DNA of 64,000 nt from LMUY01 sp964245075 (GTDB lineage Bacteria > Pseudomonadota > Alphaproteobacteria > Acetobacterales > Acetobacteraceae). Below are positions 28,541 to 36,271 of this stretch, one piece after another; the stretch's first letter is position 1; each line of letters begins with the position of its first letter. The stretch lies in contig CAXTLC010000005.1 in NCBI GenBank assembly GCA_964245075.1, positions 1 through 64,000 of the forward strand, given 5' to 3'. The notes under the pieces are model-generated. The model was given only the letters and a program-made list of their open reading frames with translations, had not been told where the DNA came from and did not search any database. A program made the position numbers and the translations under genes.

Positions 28541-29863
28541 TTGACGAAGCGCCAGATGAAGCTCGGCCTGTCGATGCGCTACCTCGGCTACCACGACGCC
28601 GCGTGGCGTCATCCGGACGTGCCGGCGGGCGGCTCGTCGGATTACCGCCACTTCCTCCATTGCGCCCAGCAGGCGGAGCGCGGCCGGTTCGACATGGTGT
28701 TCTTCGCCGACGGCATCGGCGTGCGGGTCAACGACAACCCGCCCGGCTCGCTCAGCCATTCCAACCGCAACGTGGAACTGGAGCCGCTGACCTTGCTCTC
28801 GGCACTGGCGCCGATGACGCAGCACATCGGCCTGGTGTGCACCGCCTCCACCACCTACAACGAGCCATACCACGTCGCCCGCAAGTTCGCCTCGCTCGAC
28901 CACATCAGCGGCGGCCGGGCGGGGTGGAACATCGTCACCTCCTGGTCCGAGCAGGAAGCGTGGAACTTCAGCCGGGAAAGCCACCTCGACTACGACACCC
29001 GCTACGAGCGCGCGCGGGAGTTCGTGGATGTGGTGACCGGGCTATGGGATAGCTGGGAAGCGGACGCGTTCGTCCACGACAAGGCGAGCGGGCAGTTCTA
29101 CGACCCGGCGAAGCTCCACGTGCTGCACCACAAGGGGCAGCACTTCCAGGTCCGCGGCCCCTTGAGCGTGCGGCCGACGCCGCAAGGCCGCCCGCTGCTG
29201 GTGCAGGCCGGCGCCAACGCCATGGGCCAGGAGATCGCCGCGGCGGACGCGGACGTGGTGTACGCGTCGAGCAACGGCTACGGGCCAGCGAAGGAGTACT
29301 ACGCCTCCGTGAAGGGGCGCATGGCCCGGTACCGGCGCAACCCGGAGCACCTGAAGATCATGCCCGCCCTGGTGCCCGTCGTCGGCGGCACCGAAGCCGA
29401 GGCGCAGGCCAAGCTGGCGCAGTTGCAGGCGCTGATCGACCCGCTGGCCGGCCTCGCGCGCATCTACGGGCTGATGGGCGATCTGTCCGGGTACGACCTG
29501 GACGGCCCGGTGCCGGAGCCGACCGGGGCCAAGGTGCGCAGCCTGGCCTATGGCTGGTGGGAGCGGTCCAAGCGGGAAGGCCTGTCGATCCGGCAGATGT
29601 ACGGCGAGTACGCGGTCGGCGAGGGTTTCCGCCTGGTGGGCACGGCCGGGCAGATCGCCGACGTGATGGAGGAGTGGGTGGACACCGGCGCCGCCGACGG
29701 CTTCAACATCACGCCCACGCACCTGCCGGGCGGGATCGACGATTTCGTGGCCAGCGTGGTGCCGGAGCTGCAACGCCGCGGCCGCTTCCGCACGGAGTAC
29801 GAAGGCGCCACGTTGCGGGAGAACCTCGGGCTGCCGCCTTACGCCAGCCGGTGGGAACGCTGA
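28541..29863 (+). CDS. LLM-class flavin-dependent monooxygenase, NtaA/SnaA/DszA family (copy 1)
   Basis: A 440-residue protein beginning at TTG 28541 behind AAGGAG. The sequence KRQMKLGLSMRYLGYHDAAW, the STTYNEPYHVARKFASLDHIS block and WNIVTSW(S) are typical of the NtaA/SnaA/DszA bacterial-luciferase-like family. These enzymes use FMNH2 from a separate reductase to oxidise C-N or C-S bonds in compounds such as nitrilotriacetate, EDTA or organosulfur molecules. No flavin reductase is adjacent. It heads a five-gene run with a second paralogue and an ABC importer, which suggests it attacks the imported compound. Confidence 0.9.
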   Translation: MTKRQMKLGLSMRYLGYHDAAWRHPDVPAGGSSDYRHFLHCAQQAERGRFDMVFFADGIGVRVNDNPPGSLSHSNRNVELEPLTLLSALAPMTQHIGLVCTASTTYNEPYHVARKFASLDHISGGRAGWNIVTSWSEQEAWNFSRESHLDYDTRYERAREFVDVVTGLWDSWEADAFVHDKASGQFYDPAKLHVLHHKGQHFQVRGPLSVRPTPQGRPLLVQAGANAMGQEIAAADADVVYASSNGYGPAKEYYASVKGRMARYRRNPEHLKIMPALVPVVGGTEAEAQAKLAQLQALIDPLAGLARIYGLMGDLSGYDLDGPVPEPTGAKVRSLAYGWWERSKREGLSIRQMYGEYAVGEGFRLVGTAGQIADVMEEWVDTGAADGFNITPTHLPGGIDDFVASVVPELQRRGRFRTEYEGATLRENLGLPPYASRWER

Positions 29864-29869
29864 AACCTC

Positions 29870-29883
29870 CTCCCTTCGGGGAG
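29870..29883. repeat. Small hairpin in the LLM1-LLM2 spacer
   Basis: CTCCC and GGGAG pair around a TTCG loop, 6 bp after the first LLM stop. The surrounding purine/pyrimidine blocks (29866-29933) resemble intergenic repeat elements. It may stabilise or partially attenuate the transcript. Confidence 0.35.
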
Positions 29884-29995
29884 TGAGGGAGCCTTCTTCC
29901 AAAAGGAGAGGGAGTTGCGGACGGGTACGGGCTCCCCGTTTGACCTCCACAAAAGCATTCCCCTACATGGGCCGTTCCCATCGGAGAAACCGCCC

Positions 29996-31515
29996 TTGCC
30001 TTCGCCGCGGCAGATGAAGCTCGGGCTGAACATCGTCGCCAACGGCGCCCACGCCGCCGGGTGGCGGATGCCCGGCGCGCAGGTGGACGCCGCGCTCGAC
30101 ATCCGGCTGTGGAAGCGCATGGCGCAGGCGGCGGAACGGGCCTGCATCCATTTCATGTTCTGGGCCGACGGCATCGCGGTACGCCATTCCGCCCGCGACG
30201 ACGACGAGCTCAGCTACAACGCCCGCATCGACGTGTTCGAGCCGCTGACCCTGATCGGCGCGCTGGCCGCGGTCACGGAACGGATCGGCTTCCTCGCCAG
30301 CGCCTCCACCACCTACAACGAGCCGTACCACATCGCCCGCAAGTTCGCCTCGCTCGACCACATCAGCGAGGGCCGCGTGGGCTGGAACGTCGTCACCTCC
30401 TGGAGCGAGCAGGAAGCGTTCAACTTCGGCCGCGAAGCGCACATGGAGCACGGCCTGCGCTACCGCCGGGCAGAGGAGTTCGTGGACGCGGTGTTCGCCC
30501 TGTGGGACAGTTGGGAGGACGACGCCTTCATCCGCGACCAGGCCAGCGGGCGCTACTTCGATCCGGCCAAGCTGCACACCCCCAGCCACCGGGGCGAAAG
30601 CTTCGCGGTGAAAGGCCCGCTCAACGTGGCGCGCCCGGTGCAGGGCTACCCGGTGATCGCGCAGGCCGGGTCGTCCGGGCCGGGCCAGGATCTGGGCGCG
30701 CGCATCGCCGACCTGATCTACACCGCGCAGAAGACCAAGGCGGACGCGCAGGACTTCTACCGCAGCGTGAAGGCGCATGGCGCGGCGGCGGGGCGGGCGC
30801 CGGGGTCCATGCTGGTGATGCCCGGCATCCTGCCCGTCATGGGCCGCACGCGCGGGGAAGCGCAGGACCGCTACGGCCAGTTGCAATCCCTGGTGCACGC
30901 GCGGCTCGGGCTGCCGATGCTGGCGGACACGTACGGGGACCTGTCCGGCCACGATCCGGACGCGCCCCTGCCGCCGCCGCTGCCAGTGCGCAACGCCATC
31001 AAGAGCGCGCACGAGAAGCTGGCGCAGCTCGGGCGGCAGGAGGGCATGACGATCCGCAAGCTGTGGGAGATCATGGCCGGCGCGTCCGGCCACAACGTGG
31101 CGGTGGGCACGCCGTCCGACGTGGCGGACCTGATGGAGNNNNNNNNNNNNNNNNNNNNNNNNNNNNNNNNNNNNNNNNNNNNNNNNNNNNNNNNNNNNNN
31201 NNNNNNNNNNNNNNNNNNNNNNNNNNNNNNNNNNNNNNGTCCGGCCACAACGTGGCGGTGGGCACGCCGTCCGACGTGGCGGACCTGATGGAGGATTGGT
31301 TCACCGGCGGGGCCTGCGACGGGTTCAACATCATGCCCGCCTTCATGCCCGCGCCCGCGCACGAGGCATTCGACTGGCTGGTGCCCGAGTTGCAGCGGCG
31401 CGGGCTGTTCCAGACCGAGTATGCCGGGGACCACACCCTGCGCGGCAGCCTCGGCCTCCTCCGCCCCGCCCACGGCAGCCACCGCACCCGGCCCGGCCAT
31501 GAGGAACCGATATGA
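29996..31515 (+). CDS. LLM-class flavin-dependent monooxygenase, NtaA/SnaA/DszA family (copy 2)
   Basis: Interrupted by the 100-N gap; collapsing the 55-bp duplicate gives 454 residues in one frame. TTG 29996, with GGAGA upstream at about 29982, mirrors the TTG start of copy 1; ATG 30014 (MKLGLNIV) is an alternative. It shares STTYNEPYHIARKFASLDHIS, WNVVTSWSEQEAFNF and the C-terminal DGFNIMPAFMPAPAHEAFD with copy 1. It likely oxidises a related substrate or forms a two-step pathway with copy 1. The stop overlaps the next start (ATGA at 31512), coupling it to the ABC importer. Confidence 0.88.
31084..31293. other. Assembly gap (100 N) flanked by a 55-bp identical direct repeat
   Basis: 31084-31138 and 31239-31293 are identical and flank 100 N at 31139-31238. 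Deleting 155 bases restores the reading frame of the second LLM monooxygenase (SGHNVAVGTPSDVADLMED). Confidence 0.9.
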
Positions 31516-32369
31516 CACGCCGCTTCCGCCTCGCCGCCGGGCTCGCCGTCGCCATGCTGGCAAACCCGGCGATCGCGCAGGTTCCGGCCGAAACGCCGCA
31601 GCCCGACCTGGTCAAGCTGCTGCCCCCCGACACCAGGACCTTCACCCTGGCCGTGGCGCTCGGCTCGCCGCCCGATGATTTCAGGGACGCGCAGGGCGAG
31701 GTGGCGGGCTGGGAGATCGACATCGTGCGCGCCGCCACGCAATCGCTCGGGCTGGCGCTGGACATCCGCCCGGCTACGTTCGACACGCTGATCCCCGGCT
31801 TGCAGGCGCACCGGTTCGACGGCGCGGTGGGCCAGATGGGCATCACCGAGCCGCGGATCAAAGCGATCGACATGATCGGCACGCTGATCGGCAGCGAGCT
31901 GTTCGCCGCGCTGGCGGACAGTTCCCTCAAGGTGGACACGCTGGCCGATCTGTGCGGGCTGACCGTGGGGACCACCCGCGGCTCCCGCGAGATGGTGTTC
32001 GCCGCCGGGCAGAACCCGCAATGCGAGGCAGCGGGCAAGAAGCCGATCAACGCCCTGGCGTTCAGCGACGGCAACGGCGCGGCGGAAGCGCTGATGAGCC
32101 GCCGGGTGGACCTGTACTGGCTGGGCTCGACCGCGATCAGCTACTTCGTGGCGCAATCCCACGGCCGCACCAAGGTGGTGGGCCACTACACCGACCCGAG
32201 CTACCTCGGCGTGGCGCTGCCCAAGGGCTCGGCCATGGCGGCGCCGCTGCAAGCCGCGATCCAGCACATCATGGATGACGGAACCTACGCGAGGATCGTG
32301 GCGAAGTGGGGCTTGGCGGAGGACGCGGTCAAGCAAGCGCCGCTGAACCCGAGCGGCACGCCCGGCTGA
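31512..32369 (+). CDS. ABC transporter substrate-binding protein, polar amino acid type
   Basis: A 285-residue protein with a signal peptide (RRFRLAAGLAVAMLANPAIA-Q). The mature part is a family 3 solute-binding fold: TLAVALGSPPDDFRDAQGEVAGWEIDIV, then DGAVGQMGITEPRIK, the TVGTTRGSREM hinge motif, and GVALPKGSAMAAPLQ. The start overlaps the LLM stop and the stop overlaps the permease start. The ligand is unknown; coupling to two NtaA/DszA-type oxygenases suggests an amine- or sulfur-containing compound rather than a plain amino acid. Confidence 0.88.
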   Translation: MTRRFRLAAGLAVAMLANPAIAQVPAETPQPDLVKLLPPDTRTFTLAVALGSPPDDFRDAQGEVAGWEIDIVRAATQSLGLALDIRPATFDTLIPGLQAHRFDGAVGQMGITEPRIKAIDMIGTLIGSELFAALADSSLKVDTLADLCGLTVGTTRGSREMVFAAGQNPQCEAAGKKPINALAFSDGNGAAEALMSRRVDLYWLGSTAISYFVAQSHGRTKVVGHYTDPSYLGVALPKGSAMAAPLQAAIQHIMDDGTYARIVAKWGLAEDAVKQAPLNPSGTPG

Positions 32370-33211
32370 TGGACGGTGGCGGGGGTGCCGCGTCCGCGCC
32401 GCACCGCGTCGTCCCGCTCCGCCACCCCGGGAGATGGGTGGCCAGCGCCGCCGTCCTGCTGCTGCTCGGGCTGGCCGGGTGGAGCGTCGCCGGCAACCCG
32501 GCGTTCGAGTGGCCGGTCGTGGGCCGCTACCTGTTCGACCCGCAGATCCTGGCCGGGCTTGGCCGCACGCTGGAGCTGACGGTCGCGGCGATGGCGATCG
32601 GCCTGCTGCTGGGAACGCTGCTGGCGGTCATGCGGCTGTCTCCCAACCGGCTGCTGTCCGTCTCGAGCTGGGCGTATATCTGGGTGTTCCGCAGCGTGCC
32701 CACGCTGGTGCAGCTGATCTTCTGGTACAATTTCGGCGCGCTCTACCCGCGGGTCGTGCTGCGGGTGCCGTGGGGGCCGGAGCTGTTCAGCGCCAACGCC
32801 AACGCGCTGATCACGCCCATGTTCGCCGCCCTGGCCGGGCTGGGCCTGGCGCAGGCCGCCTACACCGCGGAGGTCATCCGGGCCGGCATCGCTTCCGTCC
32901 CGAGCGGGCAGACCAGGGCGGCGCTGGCGCTCGGCATGCGCCCCCTGACGATCTTCCGGCGCATCGTGTTTCCGCAGGCGATGCGGGTGATCATCCCGCC
33001 AGTGGGCAACGAGGTGATCTCCATGGTGAAGAACACGTCGCTGGTCAGCGTGCTCGCGCTGGCCGAGCTGCTCTACACCGCGCAGCTCATCTATGCCCGC
33101 ACCTACGAGACGATCCCGCTGCTGATCGTGGCCTCCTTGTGGTACCTGGCCGTCGTGTCGGTGCTGTCCGTGGCGCAGCATTCCCTCGAACGCCGCTACC
33201 GCCAGCGATGA
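32369..33211 (+). CDS. ABC transporter permease, polar amino acid type (HisM/GlnP family)
   Basis: A 280-residue membrane protein with a variable N-terminal tail, then several hydrophobic helices. The family sequence FRSVPTLVQLIFWYN is near the middle, and the EAA loop reads ALALGMRPLTIFRRIVFPQAM. This is a single-permease system of the His/Glu/Gln type. ATG 32369 overlaps the binding protein stop and its own stop overlaps the ATPase start, so all three subunits are translationally coupled. Confidence 0.92.
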   Translation: MDGGGGAASAPHRVVPLRHPGRWVASAAVLLLLGLAGWSVAGNPAFEWPVVGRYLFDPQILAGLGRTLELTVAAMAIGLLLGTLLAVMRLSPNRLLSVSSWAYIWVFRSVPTLVQLIFWYNFGALYPRVVLRVPWGPELFSANANALITPMFAALAGLGLAQAAYTAEVIRAGIASVPSGQTRAALALGMRPLTIFRRIVFPQAMRVIIPPVGNEVISMVKNTSLVSVLALAELLYTAQLIYARTYETIPLLIVASLWYLAVVSVLSVAQHSLERRYRQR

Positions 33212-33981
33212 GTTCCCAGCCTGAAAGCATGGTGCGCATCCGCGGGCTGGTGAAGCGCTACGGCGCGCGGGAGGTGCTGCGCGGGGTGGACCTGGACGTG
33301 GCGCCCGGCAGCGTGATGTGCATCATCGGCCCGTCCGGCTCCGGCAAGAGCACGCTGCTGTCCTGCATCAACCACCTCGAACGCATCGATGGCGGGCGCA
33401 TCTGGGTGGATGGCGAGCTGGTCGGCTACCGCGAACGGGCTGGCGTGCTGCACGAGCTGCCGGAGCGGCAGGTGGCCCGGATGCGGCAGCGCGTCGGCAT
33501 GGTGTTCCAGCAGTTCAACCTGTTCCCGCACATGACCGCGCTGGGTAACATCACCGAAGCGCCGGTGCAGGTGAAGCGCATCCGTCCGGCCGACGCCCGC
33601 GCGCGCGGCATGGCGCTGCTGGACCGCGTGGGCCTGGCTGCCAAGCACGCCCAGTTCCCGGCGCAGCTTTCTGGCGGCGAGCAACAGCGGGTGGCCATCG
33701 CGCGGGCCTTGGCGATGGACCCTCAATTGATGCTGTTCGACGAGCCGACCTCGGCACTGGACCCGGAGCTGGTGGGCGAGGTGCTGGCGGTGATGCAGGA
33801 CCTGGCGCGCTCCGGCATGACGATGGTGGTGGTGACGCACGAGCTGGCCTTCGCGCGGGAAGTGGGCGACGAGCTGGCGTTCATGGCGGACGGCGCGGTG
33901 GTGGAACGCGGGCCGCCGCGCAGCGTGCTGGCGGCGCCGAAGGAACGGCGGACGCAGGATTTCCTGTCCCGGGTGCTGTGA
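33208..33981 (+). CDS. ABC transporter ATP-binding protein, polar amino acid type (GlnQ/HisP family)
   Basis: A 257-residue ATPase. Walker A is GPSGSGKST (about 39-47), the Q-loop FQQFNLFPHMT, the signature LSGGEQQR, Walker B LMLFDEPTSALDP, and the H-loop VVTHE. The extended insert between strand and Q-loop (VGYRERAGVLHELPERQ) is common in this subfamily. It completes the importer encoded by the two preceding genes and ends the LLM1-LLM2-SBP-permease-ATPase unit. Confidence 0.93.
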   Translation: MSSQPESMVRIRGLVKRYGAREVLRGVDLDVAPGSVMCIIGPSGSGKSTLLSCINHLERIDGGRIWVDGELVGYRERAGVLHELPERQVARMRQRVGMVFQQFNLFPHMTALGNITEAPVQVKRIRPADARARGMALLDRVGLAAKHAQFPAQLSGGEQQRVAIARALAMDPQLMLFDEPTSALDPELVGEVLAVMQDLARSGMTMVVVTHELAFAREVGDELAFMADGAVVERGPPRSVLAAPKERRTQDFLSRVL

Positions 33982-34034
33982 TCGAGCGTGCTGGCTTGGC
34001 GGTGCCGTTGAGGATCGGTTTCGCTTGCGGCTTT

Positions 34035-34051
34035 CTACGCTAGAAGCGTAG
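34035..34051. promoter_or_regulatory. Palindrome upstream of the toxin-antitoxin pair, candidate operator
   Basis: CTACGCT and AGCGTAG are separated by AGA, ending 9 bp before the toxin GTG. Toxin-antitoxin operons are normally autorepressed through such palindromes bound by the antitoxin; binding here is inference. Confidence 0.5.
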
Positions 34052-34060
34052 TATTGGGGC

Positions 34061-34330
34061 GTGCGTTTCGACTGGGACTCAGTGAAGGATGCAAGGAACC
34101 AGCGGGAGCGTGGGTTTGGCTTCGATTTCGCCTCGTTGATTTTTGAAGGCGGCACGATCGAGTGACCGGACAACCGGCAGGATTATGGCGAAGCCCGTGT
34201 ACGGGCGATCGGAGAGGCAGACGGTCTGGTGCTCCATGTCGTCTTCACCGACCGTGGCGACGTGCGCCGGATCGTTTCCGCCCGGGTAGCGAACAGGAAG
34301 GAGCGGACGCGATGGCGCGCAAGCCGATGA
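34061..34330 (+). pseudogene. brnT: BrnT-type toxin (DUF497) with in-frame TGA
   Basis: From GTG 34061 the frame reads VRFDWDSVKDARNQRERG, then LIFEGGTIE, a TGA at 34163-34165, and then PDNRQDYGEARVRAIGEADG and VVFTDRGDVRRIVSARVANRKERTRW to a stop at 34328. This is a full-length BrnT ribonuclease toxin, with the conserved RRIVSAR and KERTRW parts intact, broken by a single stop where relatives often carry Trp. The toxin would therefore be truncated at 34 residues and inactive unless the base is a sequencing error. The antitoxin start lies inside its 3' end. Local GC is lower than in neighbouring genes. Confidence 0.8.
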
Positions 34331-34656
34331 CGCTTGAGGAGATCAGGGCAAGCCGCCCGACGGTGGATCGCGCTAAGATCGCTGCGACAACTGAGGCGGA
34401 CATCCGTTGTCATCAGATTGAGGATGGCGAGGACCCCGACGCACAGTTTCCCCCATTCCGTCCGGCGCCGGACGTGCGCACGATTCGGGCGAAACTCCAC
34501 ATGACGCAGGAAACGTTTGCCGCCGCGATCGGCGTGCCTGTCGCGACCGTGCGCAATTGGGAGCAGTTGCGAACCGGCATGGACCCGGCTGTCCGGTCCT
34601 TGTTGCGGATCGTGGAACGGGAGCCTGATGCGGCGATGCGGGCGCTCTCAGGATAG
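34312..34656 (+). CDS. HTH-type antitoxin partner of BrnT
   Basis: A 114-residue protein starting at ATG 34312 behind AGGAAGGAG and overlapping the toxin frame by 19 bp. The C-terminal half is an XRE/HigA-like helix-turn-helix (TQETFAAAIGVPVATVRNWEQ), followed by ALLRI-type helices (VRSLLRIVEREPDAAMRAL). The N-terminal half (MARKPMTLEEIRASRP, TTEADIRCHQIEDGEDPD) resembles antitoxins paired with BrnT. It should neutralise the toxin and repress the operon via the palindrome at 34035-34051. It appears intact although the toxin is not. Confidence 0.8.
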   Translation: MARKPMTLEEIRASRPTVDRAKIAATTEADIRCHQIEDGEDPDAQFPPFRPAPDVRTIRAKLHMTQETFAAAIGVPVATVRNWEQLRTGMDPAVRSLLRIVEREPDAAMRALSG

Positions 34657-34676
34657 CCGGTCCTGACCACGACGGA

Positions 34677-36227
34677 TCAAGGCTGCGCTGCCGAGAACTG
34701 CCGCGCTTCCTCGATCTCCGGCCGTCCGGGCGAGGCGTCGACGGCCAAGGCCGCCGCCTGGGCGTAGCGCCGCCGCGCTTCCCCGTCCTGCCCCAAGGCG
34801 CGGGCGGCGCGCGCTGCGCCGAGAAAACTGTGCAAGCGGTTCGGCGCCAAATGCAGGCTGGCTCCGAAGGCAGCCTGCGCCTCTTCCGGCCGCCCGGCTT
34901 GGAGCAGGAGATCGCCATACAGCTCGCGTATCGGCAGGAGCTTGTTTTCCAGCAGGATGTGCTTCTCGCGCCCGTCATCCAGCGCCGCCGCGTCGCGCAT
35001 CAGGCGCAGCGCCCCGTCCACGTCGCCGGCCGCGTACGCGGCCCAGGCGTCGGCCGCCCCGGCGTACACGTCAACGAGCCCGGCCCAGTAGGCGCCCTCG
35101 CCCTGCGAGACCGGTTCGCGCAGGCTGCGCAGCGCCGCCACCTCGTCCCGCGCCGCGCCTTGCTGGCCGGAGCGCGCGGCGCCGAGCGCACGCACGAAGC
35201 GCACCGTCAATTCCTGAAAGGGCGATTGCACCTCGGTCGGCATGTCGGCGGCATCCGCCCAGTCTTCCCGCTCGAGCAGGTAGCGCGCCGCCACCAACGT
35301 GCGCTCGTTGGACGGGCCGGCCATGGCCAGCGCGTCCGCCACCGCCCCGTCCTCGCCGAGCTGAAGGTGCGCGCAGGCGATGAAGTCCATCCCGTGCGGG
35401 TCGGCCGCGTCCAGCCAGGCCGTCGTGTGGCCGGCGCCGTGCGCGTGGACGGAGGCGGCGGCGCGGTTCGCCGCGATCGAGTCCTGCCAGAGTCCCAGCA
35501 TCGAGTAGATGTGCGACGGCATGTGCTGGGCGTGCATGGCGGCAGGCGCGATGCCGGCGTAGGCCCGGGCGGCGGGCAGCGCGCGGGCGGCCAGGGGCGG
35601 GTAGTCGTAGGCGTGGATCAGGTAGTGGGGCGCCCCCGGGTGGCTGGGGTGCTCCGCCCACAGGCGTTCGAGGATGCGTCCTGCTTCAAGCTGGCGGGCA
35701 TAGGTCGTGTCGGTGAGATCGACCGCCTCCAGGATCGCGAGCGCCGCGAAGCTCTGCACCTCCACGTCATCGGGATAGGCGCTGGCCAGTTGGCGCATTG
35801 CGGCCTCGTAGGCGCGGGTGCGCTGCGCGTGGTCCTCGCCCGGATCGCGGCAGTAGGTCCGCATCGCCGCGATCAGGCCCGCCTCGCGCGGGGACGCCGG
35901 GCCGGCCGCGAGCGCCTTGGCCACGTAGCCCTGTCCGGTTCGGAGCGCCGCACGATCGGGTGCGCCCGCCAGCGGGTTGCCGCGGACCGTCATCGCCGCG
36001 CCTCACCACGCGGCCGCGCAATGCGGGTCGGCGGCGGCGACGGCCAGGAAGGCGTCCTCCGGTCCGTCGAAATCGTGCAGGCGGGCGATCGCGGTCTCGA
36101 AGTCAGCCTGCACCGGGGGCGCGCAAGAGTTCGGAAAGGACACGGTGCCGAAGCCGGGCACGTCGCGCGCGCGAGCGGGCGCTGCCGCCTGCCAGCCGAG
36201 GACGAGCGTGAGGCAGGACCGGACCAA
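34677..36227 (-). pseudogene. Exported tetratricopeptide-repeat protein split by a premature TGA
   Basis: Two same-frame pieces make one protein. The N-part has a signal peptide (VRSCLTLVLGWQAAAPARA from TTG 36227, start uncertain; ATG 36296 is in frame) and runs FETAIARLHDFDG to DPHCAAAW. TGA at 36005-36003 interrupts it, and the frame goes straight on as GAAMTVRGNPLAG. Relatives read YWGxAMxxWGNP at this point, so a Trp codon (TGG) became TGA. The remaining 438 residues are helical repeats (HPGAPHYLIHAYDYP, AQHMPSHIYSMLGLW, GDLLLQAGRPEEAQAAF). An internal ATG at 35993 could still allow a truncated product without the signal peptide. Confidence 0.75.
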
Positions 36228-36271
36228 AGCGGATGCCCAACCGTGATTGATGGTAGGATAAATGGTGCGCC

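Noticed and set aside
34163..36005. UGA read as tryptophan (recoding), given two in-frame TGA at Trp positions
   Set aside because: Many intact genes here end in TGA and use TGG for Trp; two point lesions or errors are simpler. No selenocysteine context either, since the position is Trp in relatives.
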